NCBI GenBank assembly: GCA_002495625.1
Contig: DAGC01000002.1
Coordinates: forward strand, 451,105 to 515,104
From: Methanobacterium sp. UBA375
GTDB lineage: Archaea; Methanobacteriota; Methanobacteria; Methanobacteriales; Methanobacteriaceae
Direction: 5' to 3'
Length of the DNA: 64,000 nucleotides
Each line of letters starts with the position of its first letter. Position 1 is the stretch's first letter. Below, piece after piece: positions 38,119 through 47,629 of this stretch. The notes under the pieces are model-generated. The model worked only from the letters and a program-made list of their open reading frames with translations, searched no databases and had not been told where the DNA came from. Position numbers and translations under genes: made by a program.

Positions 38119-38742
38119 TTACTTGTTTTCAATAGCACGTATGATCTGGTCCACGTTGACTTCGAACAGGTCGTCCTGGGTCATGTTGTATTCATCCATG
38201 TACATCCGGGTTAATGGTAAGATGTTATGGACGTTGTTGGATATGAGGATCATTATGAGGGTGGTTGCCGCTGGATCTATGTCTTTTCGGATGGTTCCGT
38301 CTTTGAAACCCTTTTTGATGGCTTTTATTACGTACTGGAAGTTCTTCTTTCTTAGTTTTTTCAGTTCTTCCAGGTAGGGGCTGTCCTCGTATTCGAAGGC
38401 CCCTGAGTGGTAGTAAGCGTTGTAGTATCCTGTGTGTTGTTTGTAGAACTGGTAGTAAGTTTTACTTAGAGCCCTTATATTTTCAATGCCTGTAAGATCC
38501 TCGGGGATTTTTTCAAACATTTCATATAAGATTTGGGCTCCCCGTCCGGCAATGGCTGCGTTGATGTCTTTTTTGTTTTTGAAGTACTGGTATATCGTTG
38601 CTCTGGCCATATCTGCTTCTTTGGCTATTTCACTCATAGACACGTTATCGTAACCTTTAGAGAAAAATAACTTTTCTGCCGCATCGATAATATCGTTGCG
38701 CCGTAATTCACGTTCTCTTTCCTTTCGGCTAGCTTTTGTCAA
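38119..38742 (-). CDS. TetR/AcrR-family transcriptional regulator
   Basis: 207 residues with an N-terminal HTH (IIDAAEKLFFSKGYDNVSM, SEIAKEADMARATIYQYFKN) and a helical ligand domain. It lies downstream of, and in the same direction as, an MFS drug-efflux gene, with its own promoter carrying TGACAC half-sites. Likely controls the pump. Confidence 0.85.
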   Translation of the reverse strand: MTKASRKERERELRRNDIIDAAEKLFFSKGYDNVSMSEIAKEADMARATIYQYFKNKKDINAAIAGRGAQILYEMFEKIPEDLTGIENIRALSKTYYQFYKQHTGYYNAYYHSGAFEYEDSPYLEELKKLRKKNFQYVIKAIKKGFKDGTIRKDIDPAATTLIMILISNNVHNILPLTRMYMDEYNMTQDDLFEVNVDQIIRAIENK

Positions 38743-38837
38743 TGTTTCTCACTTAGGGGATGCCTATTTCCATAGACATCATGTTATACTTATGACAATA
38801 TGAAACAATGTTAAACAGTCATCATTCTTTTTAGACA

Positions 38838-38883
38838 TGACACCATTTAACTGACACACTGTCATATAATAGAACATGTGTCA
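38838..38883 (-). promoter_or_regulatory. Cluster of TGACAC/GTGTCA operator half-sites
   Basis: The perfect inverted repeat TGACA-CAC-TGTCA (38852-38864) is flanked by TGACAC (about 38838-38843) and GTGTCA (about 38878-38883), in the promoter of the TetR gene. Confidence 0.5.
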
Positions 38884-39026
38884 TCATAGTATATAAAGGT
38901 TTTCATTACACTCCATTTTCTAGCCCCTATTCATGAAATGAAACCCTATTAGAAACAGATTAGTTAAAAAAATTAAGAAATAAAATTTAGGGAATTTAAA
39001 AAATTCTAAGGGAAGTACACATGATT

Positions 39027-40763
39027 TTAACTCTTCTTCCCCGCACTACTGTCTATAAAGATTTCCTCCTCATGTATATATCTTTCCCCACGAAGAGCGG
39101 ATAATACAGCTGCAATTGCACATAAGAGAGCACCTATGAAAAACGAGGTCTGGAGTGAGGGCATGAATGCAACGGCAAATGTAGAGGGGAACCAGGTCGT
39201 ACCGGTTAAGGTGGTGAGGGTAGAACTGGGTATGGTTGCCACCAGTGCCGGTGGTAGGGCAGATAACATGGCTTCAACCGGGTTGTAACCAAGAAACGCT
39301 GAAAATAACGCTCCAGTAGGTGGAATGCTGCTCATGGAAGGAGCCAGTTGAGAAACACCGATACTGGTCAGTGAAGTGGTGATGGCTTCCGGGAACTGCT
39401 GGGTGATCCCCACGATTACGATGGTAAAGAATATGGCCATACTGGCGGTGAAAGCCGTGTTTACAATGGTGTACATCATCCCCGAAGCCACTCCTCTTTC
39501 ATGGGGAGGGACGGAGTTCATGATGGATGCCGTGTTGGGGGAACCGAACATTCCACCACCTATACCCATCATGAAGATGGTTAAACCTAATTCCCAGTAA
39601 CTGAAGTTGTAGGGGAGGACAGCAAGAATCAGGAAGGATATGGCGCTGATGACCATTCCAATAGTTGCTATCCAGCGTGGCCCATATTTATCAGATAAAG
39701 ACCCGGAGATAGGTCCCATAATGGCTATCCCCGCTGTAAGCGGCAGCATGTAGACGCCCGCCCAGAAGGGTGTGGATTCATAGCTGTAACCATGAAGCGG
39801 TAACCAGACTCCCTGAAGCAGTAGGATGAGCATGAACATCATCCCACCCCTGCTTAGGGCAGACAGCAAACCTGCCACATTGGCATAACTGAACATCCTT
39901 ATCTTGAAGAGATCCAAACGGAACATGGGAGATTCAACCCTGCTTTCAATAAACAGGAATAAAAGGAGAAGCACGACTCCGATTACCATGGCCGCTATTA
40001 CCCAGGGGTTGCTCCATCCCATGGGATCGTTACCGTAAGGCATGAGTCCATAGGTCACTCCCAGTAGGAGGAGTGTGATGGACACCACGAAGGTGAGATT
40101 ACCCCATATGTCTATTTTAGTATCCGGAACAGGGATAGATGTTTCCTCTAATTTGAGGTAAGACCAGATGGTACCTAAAAGTCCGAAGGGTACGCTGACC
40201 AGGAAAACAAATCTCCAATCGAAATAGGCCAGTACACCCCCTAGTATCAGACCTATGAATTGTCCGGTTGTAAATGCTACCATGTTTAGGCCGAGTGCCT
40301 TTCCCCGTTCGTTGGGTGAGAAGGCGTCGGTGAGTATGGCGGCGCTGTTGGCCATGAATAAGGCGCTACCCACTGCCTGTATCACCCGGAAGCCGATGAT
40401 TTCCAGGGCACCGGCATCTCCGGTGGAAGGCGTGAGGTAGAGTAAAATACTCCCCAGGGTGAATATTAGAAAACCCAGTCGGAACATCTTAACCCGACCG
40501 TACATATCGGAAAGACGGCCGAAACTTAAAAGAAGAGTGGCGGTTACCAGTCCGTATCCCATTAAGATCCATAATAGATACTGGAATGAAGTGAGGGGAT
40601 TGATATGGATCCCGTTGAATATAGCGGGAAGGGATATGAGCACGATGCTCATGTTGATGGAACCCATCAGGGAGGATATGACCACCACTGATAGGGCTAC
40701 CCATTTATAGCTGGAGCCACGTGCTCCAGCTCCATTTTTATCTACGTTAACGTTACTTACCAA
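39027..40763 (-). CDS. MFS multidrug efflux transporter, DHA2 (EmrB/QacA) type
   Basis: 578 residues with about 14 hydrophobic segments. Motif A-like GRLSDMYGRVKMFRLG (about 82-97) and the second-half GSLSDKYGPRW identify the major facilitator fold; the size fits the 14-helix drug/H+ antiporters. Transcribed toward the TetR gene 38119-38742. Confidence 0.88.
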   Translation of the reverse strand: MVSNVNVDKNGAGARGSSYKWVALSVVVISSLMGSINMSIVLISLPAIFNGIHINPLTSFQYLLWILMGYGLVTATLLLSFGRLSDMYGRVKMFRLGFLIFTLGSILLYLTPSTGDAGALEIIGFRVIQAVGSALFMANSAAILTDAFSPNERGKALGLNMVAFTTGQFIGLILGGVLAYFDWRFVFLVSVPFGLLGTIWSYLKLEETSIPVPDTKIDIWGNLTFVVSITLLLLGVTYGLMPYGNDPMGWSNPWVIAAMVIGVVLLLLFLFIESRVESPMFRLDLFKIRMFSYANVAGLLSALSRGGMMFMLILLLQGVWLPLHGYSYESTPFWAGVYMLPLTAGIAIMGPISGSLSDKYGPRWIATIGMVISAISFLILAVLPYNFSYWELGLTIFMMGIGGGMFGSPNTASIMNSVPPHERGVASGMMYTIVNTAFTASMAIFFTIVIVGITQQFPEAITTSLTSIGVSQLAPSMSSIPPTGALFSAFLGYNPVEAMLSALPPALVATIPSSTLTTLTGTTWFPSTFAVAFMPSLQTSFFIGALLCAIAAVLSALRGERYIHEEEIFIDSSAGKKS

Positions 40764-40813
40764 AAATACACCTGTCCTATATAGTTGATTTCAAAAAATA
40801 ACTCGTTTTTACC

Positions 40814-41272
40814 CTATGGTATTATCATCAGGGGCTTGGTGGATTCTCTTACCACCCTTTCTGTGACGCTGCCCAGTATAACTCTGTCCAGGCCATGTCT
40901 GCCTGAAGCCCCCATAAGCACCAGGTCCACGTCTTTATCCTGCATAACCTTAAGTATCTCCAGGTACGGTTTCCCATAGGTGATCAGGGAGGTTATGGTG
41001 ATATTTTCACAGTTTCCCGGGCAGGTTTCCAGGATCTCTTCTTTAATATCCTGTATAATTTCTTCTCCCTGCCGGTTCAACTCCTCACATATACTTTCAC
41101 AGGGTTCTGGTAGGGTGGAGATGGGTAACACAGCAGTTTGTGTGGTGAACTCTTCGATAATATGCAATATTATGATGTTTGCTTTATCCTTGCTAGCCAG
41201 TTCAACGGCATGTTTAGCTGCTCTTTTGGCATTTTCTGAGCCATCAGTGGGTATTAAGATCTTCTCATACAT
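40814..41272 (-). CDS. Universal stress protein (UspA family)
   Basis: 152 residues. ILIPTDGSENAKRAAKHAVELA at the N-terminus and the ATP-binding loop GASGRHGLDRVILGSVTERVVRES near the end are typical. A cytoplasmic nucleotide-binding stress protein. Confidence 0.9.
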   Translation of the reverse strand: MYEKILIPTDGSENAKRAAKHAVELASKDKANIIILHIIEEFTTQTAVLPISTLPEPCESICEELNRQGEEIIQDIKEEILETCPGNCENITITSLITYGKPYLEILKVMQDKDVDLVLMGASGRHGLDRVILGSVTERVVRESTKPLMIIP

Positions 41273-41451
41273 CTGGGTTCTCCAGCGAGCTTAATTTCGT
41301 GAATAATTAATTAATTAATATTGTTGTTTCTTTTATTTAGAATTAATCTGCTGATCTATGGGGATGGTATTCTTTACAATTTAATATGGATGAATAATAA
41401 ACTTTATCATAGGAGAAGTTTTCCTATTAAAAATTTTTAGGAGGTGACTAA

Positions 41452-41700
41452 GTGGCATTTGACCCAACAACTTTACTGAACTTAATTTTTGCAGTGATAA
41501 TACTGATCCTTGGTATATGGGTTTACCAGGCAAAGAAAATAGTCCTGGCAATATTCGTAGCCATTGGCTTCGGACTTTTCGCCATCTCCCACCTGGCAAC
41601 ACTCCTGGGAGCCTCGAGTGGTGAAATTTCCATCATAGTAATTAGGACCCTGGCTTACCTGGTAATAATTTATGCCCTGGCCCGGGAAGCAATGAAATAA
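41452..41700 (+). CDS. Small membrane protein (82 aa)
   Basis: Three hydrophobic segments. The start is GTG with GGAGGTGA 4 nt upstream. Followed at 43 bp by another small membrane protein with the same kind of leader. Not recognised. Confidence 0.7.
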   Translation: MAFDPTTLLNLIFAVIILILGIWVYQAKKIVLAIFVAIGFGLFAISHLATLLGASSGEISIIVIRTLAYLVIIYALAREAMK

Positions 41701-41743
41701 TAATTGAAATAACCATACACTGCAAATAAAAGAGGTGATATTA

Positions 41744-41938
41744 GTGGCTGATGAAAAAGAAGAATCAGTATTTCCATGGGGAGGTATCATTGGACCGGTA
41801 ATTGGTGGGGTGATATTAATCCTGGTCGGGCTCTCTTCATTGTTTGGATGGAACATCTGGGAATACTTCTGGGAGTTCCTGGTCATTATCATAGGAATAA
41901 TAATTATAATCGGAGCTATCTACAGAGCCAGAAAGTAA
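41744..41938 (+). CDS. Small membrane protein (64 aa)
   Basis: Acidic start (DEKEES) and two hydrophobic helices with a basic end (YRARK). GTG 41744 is preceded by AGAGGTGAT at 4 nt and so is preferred over the GTG inside the ribosome site. Likely co-transcribed with the previous gene. Confidence 0.68.
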   Translation: MADEKEESVFPWGGIIGPVIGGVILILVGLSSLFGWNIWEYFWEFLVIIIGIIIIIGAIYRARK

Positions 41939-42148
41939 CGGACTTAAATTAGCAACCTTTATTTTTTTTTTATTTATTTAAAAATAATCAATTTTTTTCT
42001 TTTTGGTTCTAAAAAAAAATTAACTCCATTTTTTTCTTTAATTTTTTAGAAAAAATTAAATTATAAACTATGATCTAGAAAAATTTAATATACTACTCTA
42101 TAATTTACTAATAAACAATTTAAAGCGTTAAAAGAACCTAAAAGAAGT

Positions 42149-42278
42149 AGGGTGCAATTTTTTTTAAGAATACTTTTTTTTTATAGTATTTTTTATTTAT
42201 TATATTCTGTTTCTATTGAGGCGGTTAAACAATTTTTTTTAATAAAAAACTTTTCCTTATTCTTAAACCTTGCACCCT
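42149..42278. repeat. Terminal inverted repeat element, MITE-like
   Basis: AGGGTGCAA (42149-42157) and TTGCACCCT (42270-42278) are exact complements, and just inside them TTAAGAATA matches its complement TATTCTTAA. The 130-bp unit is very T-rich, with no ORF of note. No target duplication is clear. A folded RNA is an alternative. Confidence 0.45.
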
Positions 42279-42553
42279 GGATATATCTGTATTACCAACT
42301 ACTATATATAGTTATGCCAAAAACATGCCACAATGGGTTATAGATATTTTATGTGATGGGATGATGATTAGAACCGGTATGGATAATGAGTGTATGTTTT
42401 TTAATTTATAGGAGAATGATGACTTTCATATATACCCATTAATCCCGATTTATCCTATTACTAAATTATCCAACCTATTTTTTGCCTTTTATGGTATGAG
42501 TCCCTGTGATAAGAGGGGTAAAATTAATAATTCACGGGGGTTAAATTATAATT
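42279..42553. other. AT-rich non-coding region
   Basis: Part of a 615-bp gap (41939-42553). Apart from the element at 42149-42278 only T runs and TATA-like sequences were seen. Confidence 0.3.
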
Positions 42554-43006
42554 ATGGCCCGTAAGGAAAGTCGGTATCGGAAATATCTGGACAAACCTGT
42601 TTTCACCAGGATGAGGGTTTTAATTATATTAAGCATATTATTTATAGTAATCACCATTTATGAAGTGTTGGTGGCTGGTTTTAATATATTTCAAGCCATG
42701 GGCAGTATTTTAATAGGTTTACTGGTCGGCATCGTTGTCAGCCGGAAGTACCATTTAAGCTGGGATAGTGAGAGCCAGCAGGTGGTAAGCAACATCGACT
42801 GGATCGGCGCTGTAATATTTGTCCTTTACATCATTTTCATGATTGGTAGATCTGTAGTTGTGGGTTACTGGGTCCATGGAACTGCTTATTTTGGTATTAT
42901 CTTCGCCATCACAGCGGGAGTTATGATTGGAAGACTGGTGGGAACCAGACACACCATAAATAAAATAAGAGAAGATTTGAGAAAGATCAGGGAATCTTTG
43001 ACTTGA
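42554..43006 (+). CDS. Integral membrane protein (150 aa)
   Basis: Basic N-terminus (MARKESRYRKYL), four hydrophobic helices (about 22-40, 46-63, 83-104, 110-130) and a charged C-terminal helix (TINKIREDLRKIRESL). Function not recognised. Confidence 0.7.
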   Translation: MARKESRYRKYLDKPVFTRMRVLIILSILFIVITIYEVLVAGFNIFQAMGSILIGLLVGIVVSRKYHLSWDSESQQVVSNIDWIGAVIFVLYIIFMIGRSVVVGYWVHGTAYFGIIFAITAGVMIGRLVGTRHTINKIREDLRKIRESLT

Positions 43007-43187
43007 TTTCCAATAATCATTTGGTTAATTTCTAGTAATCACTTGGTATTCCCTGTCCTGCGATGTTCCAAAATATTTATTAATCAAGTGGGATATAAAA
43101 TATTTAGTTCTATAATATTAGAACTAATTTTAATTAGAAATGTGGATTCACTAGCAAGCAAATACTCAGATTCTAGAGGTGATATAG

Positions 43188-43346
43188 GTGAAAAGATATA
43201 AATGTAAAGTCTGTGGCTATATATACGACCCTGAAACTGGCGAACCTCGAAGAGACACTCCCCCGGGAACTTCTTTTGACAAACTCGATGGTAAATGGCG
43301 CTGTCCCAAATGCGGAGCAAACATCAACCGGTTTATAAAAATGTAA
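43188..43346 (+). CDS. Rubredoxin
   Basis: 52 residues. CKVCGYIYDPETGEP and CPKCGA supply the four iron-binding cysteines (C6, C9, C39, C42), with the aromatic YIYD signature. A small cytoplasmic electron carrier, often involved in oxygen/ROS defence in methanogens. The start is GTG, with AGAGGTGAT upstream. Confidence 0.9.
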   Translation: MKRYKCKVCGYIYDPETGEPRRDTPPGTSFDKLDGKWRCPKCGANINRFIKM

Positions 43347-43455
43347 CTTCCAAGATAAACCGATCTATATATTTTTTAATCGTAAAATTTTTTTTAAAAT
43401 CTAAATTAATTGGATTATCTGAATATTAAATTGTAAAATCAGTTTTTATCCAATG

Positions 43456-44358
43456 TTAAAGTAATAAAATCAACACGGTAAGGGATACCATACTCAAAGC
43501 CGTGCTTAAAAATACACACGCGGCTGTAACTTTAACATCCAGATTGTAGGCAATGGCCAGGACCATGGTGAGCATCCCCGATGGCATTCCAGCCTGTACC
43601 ACGGCTACCGAGTAATTAAGTCCAGAGAGACCCAAAATAGTGGCCAGGGCAATGGCAATTAGTGGTGAGATAACCAGTCGGATCACAGTGACAAAGGAGG
43701 CGAGATTGAAACGCTCCTTAACCTCCTTAAATTCCAGGGACAAACCCAATGATAACATTATGAGGGGTATGGCAGCCCCACTTAGATAATCCAGTATGTT
43801 GGGTACTATATTGCCCAGGGGCATATTTAGCAGGTTGGCCAGAATACCCAGTGTAATGGCGATAATTGAGGGGAAAAACACAGATTCCCGGAGGATATCC
43901 TGGAATTTACCTCCATAGGCAAGTATCAACAACAAACCAAAGGAGATAAAGATGATAACACTGCCTATATCATAGAAAACTGCACTTACCATCCCCGCCC
44001 CACCAAAAACACCCAGTACTACAGGGTAACCCATAAATCCACTGTTCAACATGGCCGAAGTGGTAACCAGAGTCCATTTGGTCTTCTTGGAATAATTCAT
44101 TAAATGAGCGAAAATGTAGGCTATAACACCGCAGACCAAACCCACCATTAAACAGATGAGTGTGATGGTCCCCAGGGTCGCGATGCCGGATAGATCTGCC
44201 CGGGACATGGCCAAAAATATGAGGGAGGGGATGGCGATATACACCACGATCTTGTTGAGGGTCTTGGCATCTTCCGGCCTTAAAAATTCCAGTCTACGGC
44301 ATATATAGCCGATGAGAATCAGTACTACAATGGCTATGATGGTTTCATAAGAGTTCAT
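43456..44358 (-). CDS. AEC-family (auxin-efflux-carrier-like) transporter
   Basis: 300 residues with about ten hydrophobic helices. LNKIVVYIAIPSLIFLAM near the start and NSGFMGYPVVLGVFG in the middle are family signatures. Exports or imports an organic anion, identity unknown. Confidence 0.82.
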   Translation of the reverse strand: MNSYETIIAIVVLILIGYICRRLEFLRPEDAKTLNKIVVYIAIPSLIFLAMSRADLSGIATLGTITLICLMVGLVCGVIAYIFAHLMNYSKKTKWTLVTTSAMLNSGFMGYPVVLGVFGGAGMVSAVFYDIGSVIIFISFGLLLILAYGGKFQDILRESVFFPSIIAITLGILANLLNMPLGNIVPNILDYLSGAAIPLIMLSLGLSLEFKEVKERFNLASFVTVIRLVISPLIAIALATILGLSGLNYSVAVVQAGMPSGMLTMVLAIAYNLDVKVTAACVFLSTALSMVSLTVLILLL

Positions 44359-44485
44359 GGTTATTCAGTTAATTATTATAGTCTAAGTGATAATTATAGT
44401 ATAGTAAATGATTAAGGGATTTAGGAGACCTATACTTTTATTTAGTAATCTAAATTTTAGTAATCTAAATTAATGATGTGGTGAA

Positions 44486-45091
44486 ATGGATAAAACAGAT
44501 AACTGTCCGATATGCGGAACAAATAAAAAATCATCCGAGAAACCAAAAGAAAGCAAGGGCTATTTAGAGTGTAGTAAATGTGATGGAGCCTACATATTAG
44601 AAGAAGACGAATCACCAGATGATTTCCAGTCCTGTCAGTGGGGAAAATTAAAATATACTGAAAGTATCAATGAGGTCACAGCAGCTGATATTGAACAGGC
44701 TTTACAGGGCATCACGAGTTTTGTATATGAAAATGATTACATTAAATTCAAAATTCCAGAAGGATTAGATGTATCTGATGAGTCAAAAGATGACAGTATC
44801 TCCCTAGAAATATATAACGGGACTAAGTTAGTAGGTCAAATCAGAAGCCAAATTTTAAACAGTGACATATTTAACATGGTTGATGTTGAAGGTGAAAAAA
44901 TAACCATCGCGGGAATGGAAGCAGTGGAATTTCCACTTGGATCCCAAATCGATGCTTTCATACGCACACTTGATGGACAGAAAGTGGGAAGTGGAGGTAC
45001 GAAGTTCCAGGGATTGAAGATGGTCTTCTGGATCTCCGCAGTATACAGTACAGTTAAAAATAGTATGGTAATTAAAAAGACTCGGCATTAA
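44486..45091 (+). CDS. Zinc-ribbon protein of unknown function
   Basis: 201 residues. It has two N-terminal cysteine motifs: CPICG (8-12) and a second ribbon CSKCDGAYILEEDESPDDF...CQWGKLKY (about 32-60) that is homologous to the ribbon of 12819-13385 but has lost the last Cys. The rest is a mixed alpha/beta domain. It lies 28 bp before the nitroreductase gene and is probably in its operon. Confidence 0.7.
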   Translation: MDKTDNCPICGTNKKSSEKPKESKGYLECSKCDGAYILEEDESPDDFQSCQWGKLKYTESINEVTAADIEQALQGITSFVYENDYIKFKIPEGLDVSDESKDDSISLEIYNGTKLVGQIRSQILNSDIFNMVDVEGEKITIAGMEAVEFPLGSQIDAFIRTLDGQKVGSGGTKFQGLKMVFWISAVYSTVKNSMVIKKTRH

Positions 45092-45119
45092 ATCAAGATT
45101 CAATTAAGGAGGTGTTAAA

Positions 45120-45869
45120 ATCGTTGATGAAGAACTCAAACGCTTCAGATACTTCCTCAAAGACAGCATCCGCAAGACCATTGACTTTTCAAAGACAGAC
45201 CAGAGCAGGGGAGTGGAAGTCCCGCCTGTAGAGAAACCCTACCCTCCAGACAGTGCGAAGATACAGCTTAAAATCGCTGACTGGAGTGATAAATACCCAA
45301 TACGATTGGCAGACGCTATTAAAAACAGGGAGAGCAGGCGCAGTTATACCAATGAATCACTAAGTTTAGATGAACTATCCTTCCTCTTATGGTCAGTCCA
45401 GGGGGTGCGTTACGTTTCCGGTGGACATGCTTTCCGTAACGTCCCATCCGCGGGGTGCAGACATGCCCTGGAGACTTATTTAGCAGTTTTCAACGTGGAA
45501 GATCTAGAATCCGGATTGTACCGCTACCTGCCCCTGAGCCATGAACTGATCCTGGAGTTTACCGACAGGAAGTTGAAAGAAAAGATGATCAAAGCCGCCT
45601 TCGGCCAGATATTCACCGGATACTCAGCGGTGACTTTCATCTGGACCGCAATTCCTTACCGTATGGAGTGGAGGTATGGACTGGACTCCCATAAGGTGAT
45701 AGCCATGGACGCCGGCCACGTTGGACAAAACCTGTATTTAGCCTGTGAGGCCATCGGCGCTGGGACCTGCACCATCGGAGCGTATGACCAGGAATACTTC
45801 GACGAATTACTACGTCTGGATGGTGAGGAGGAGTTCGTGATTTATTCCGCGCCGGTGGGTAAAATATAG
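45120..45869 (+). CDS. SagB-type nitroreductase/oxidoreductase
   Basis: 249 residues if started at ATC 45120. The FMN-binding nitroreductase fold shows IKNRESRRSYTNESLSLDELSFLLW (about 66-90) and VGQNLYLACEAIGAGTCTIGAY. SagB-like enzymes oxidise thiazoline/oxazoline or other substrates. Start choice: GGAGG lies 7 nt before ATC, and the 31 codons between ATC and the first usual start (GTG 45213) encode a coherent charged helix (DEELKRFRYFLKDSIRKTI). Confidence 0.8.
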   Translation: MVDEELKRFRYFLKDSIRKTIDFSKTDQSRGVEVPPVEKPYPPDSAKIQLKIADWSDKYPIRLADAIKNRESRRSYTNESLSLDELSFLLWSVQGVRYVSGGHAFRNVPSAGCRHALETYLAVFNVEDLESGLYRYLPLSHELILEFTDRKLKEKMIKAAFGQIFTGYSAVTFIWTAIPYRMEWRYGLDSHKVIAMDAGHVGQNLYLACEAIGAGTCTIGAYDQEYFDELLRLDGEEEFVIYSAPVGKI

Positions 45870-45991
45870 ATTCATAAATAACACCAGAAGATAGTTCTAA
45901 ATTAGGGTATACAGTAAGCTGTAAAATATACTAAAAGAAAGTTCTATACTTAGGTATAGTAGACTATGGACATAGTTCCCCATCCCTTATC

Positions 45992-46894
45992 TTAAATTAT
46001 GAAAATGTAAACGTTCATCAAGACAATAGCCAGTATCAGGGCATTCACATTCCTACCCACACTCTTATCCAACACATCCAAAGATGCCTTACGGGATAAC
46101 AATGCCATAACCGCACTTACCAGTGGGATGATGGATAGAAGAGCGACCAGCTGTAGATTTATGGGGTAGAAGAGATCCTGGGGTAGTATGAGGAAACTGG
46201 CACAGGCCAGTGCAGATGCGATGACCGTCAATAGCAGTGCATTGGTCAGTCCAAAGCGCACTATGAAGGTGTTTTTACCCCCTTTTTTATCTGCTTCCCG
46301 GTCGGGTATCTCCACACTGAGTATGAAGAGAGTGTATAAGAGCATAACCGGTATAGAAAACAGTATGAACTCCAGGTTGATAATACTGGTCATGGCGGCA
46401 AATCCCAGCCCGAGTATTAAAAAACCACTGGCTATGGTGGCTATCTCTCCCCATCCCCTGTATGCTAACTTGATAGGAGGGGCGGCGTAGAACCATCCCA
46501 GTAAATTCCCACAGATGGTTATAAGAAGGAACACCGATGAATTAAACAGGTAACTGAACACCACTCCCAGAGACAGGGAAAGTGCTATCATGGCCAGGGA
46601 GAAATTTCTGGCAAAACTCCTGAGTTCAGGATGGTTCAACAGTACCCCACTTCCCCCTGAAAACTGGGTGGGACTGGAATACTGATCCACTTCCACATCG
46701 AAGTAGTCGTTGCTGTAGTTAACCATCAGATGAGCCGGTAAGAGTACAGCGTAGCCCAGTAAAAACCTCTCCCAGGAAAACTGGTTAAACAAAACAACCG
46801 CCAATAGAACCCCTAGCAGATAGACTAGAAATCCGGCTACTATAAAATGCAAACGGCCCAGTTTAACTATGAGAATCAATTGTTGAAGTTTCAA
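45992..46894 (-). CDS. UbiA-family prenyltransferase (MenA-like)
   Basis: 300 residues with eight to nine membrane helices. First Asp-rich motif NYSNDYFDVEVD (about 60-71), YAAPPIKLAYRGWGE and the second Asp motif in SVEIPDREADKKGGK. Transfers a polyprenyl group to an aromatic or other acceptor in the membrane; closest in pattern to MenA-type enzymes. Confidence 0.82.
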   Translation of the reverse strand: MKLQQLILIVKLGRLHFIVAGFLVYLLGVLLAVVLFNQFSWERFLLGYAVLLPAHLMVNYSNDYFDVEVDQYSSPTQFSGGSGVLLNHPELRSFARNFSLAMIALSLSLGVVFSYLFNSSVFLLITICGNLLGWFYAAPPIKLAYRGWGEIATIASGFLILGLGFAAMTSIINLEFILFSIPVMLLYTLFILSVEIPDREADKKGGKNTFIVRFGLTNALLLTVIASALACASFLILPQDLFYPINLQLVALLSIIPLVSAVMALLSRKASLDVLDKSVGRNVNALILAIVLMNVYIFII

Positions 46895-46988
46895 AACAAA
46901 AAAAATTCTCCCTTCTTGGTGTAAAGTGTATATTAATTTATGGATCTCAAACTAAAAAAAAATTTCCTTACAAATTTAACGTCATCGC

Positions 46989-47041
46989 TGGTGGTTTCAT
47001 AAAAGAGGGATAATATCAAGAAGGTGAAATCTAAACCACCA
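46989..47041. other. Inverted repeat upstream of the UbiA-family gene
   Basis: TGGTGGTTT (46989-46997) pairs with AAACCACCA (47033-47041). It lies in the 5' region of the prenyltransferase gene; a leader fold, operator pair or small RNA are possible. Confidence 0.35.
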
Positions 47042-47173
47042 CACCGATAGGCAAACAACAACCAGACCACCCCCCGGATCCTTTACAACCCCATAAAATG
47101 TCCGCCTGTAATTATTATTTATAAGAAAATCCTGTTTTAAATGATGGGACAAACCCTAATCCCGGAAATTAGT

Positions 47174-47551
47174 CTACTTTTTATATTTCTTTAAACTTTC
47201 AGGATACCTACTCCTAATACGATCGAACAATCCACGATGGGTTAGATCATCAATTATCTCCCTTAAAATAGCAATTTCATCCCGTGCATCGTCCAGATGT
47301 TTCTTCGTCACCTGGAGGCGGTGCACTAATTTCTGGTGGTCTTCCTGGAGTTTTTGGTACTGGCTTAGTTTGGCATCTATCAGGTTCAGATCATACTCCT
47401 GCAATCGTAATTTTATCTGATTCTTTTCCTGGATTACATCCTGCAGCATATCTTCGTTGGTTTTAAGCTTTTCCTGGAGATTTTCAATGTCAGATTCCCT
47501 GCTTTTAAGTTTCTTTTCCAACTCCTTAATTCGGGCTTCTGTATCTTTCAT
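47174..47551 (-). CDS. Coiled-coil protein
   Basis: 125 residues, nearly all a long coiled coil (IKELEKKLKSRESDIENLQ start). Not recognised. Downstream of the membrane coiled-coil gene 47630-48049 by 78 bp on the same strand; the two may interact. Confidence 0.68.
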   Translation of the reverse strand: MKDTEARIKELEKKLKSRESDIENLQEKLKTNEDMLQDVIQEKNQIKLRLQEYDLNLIDAKLSQYQKLQEDHQKLVHRLQVTKKHLDDARDEIAILREIIDDLTHRGLFDRIRSRYPESLKKYKK

Positions 47552-47629
47552 TAAATTTCCTCTAAAATTTATGGGCCCTTCGGTGGAATTGGTGGGTAGA
47601 TGTTCATTTAAAAATAGTATCTGATGGCT

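Noticed and set aside
42152..42343. 63-codon Phe/Leu-rich ORF in the T-rich gap
   Set aside because: It is produced by T tracts within an inverted-repeat element, with no ribosome site and no normal composition.
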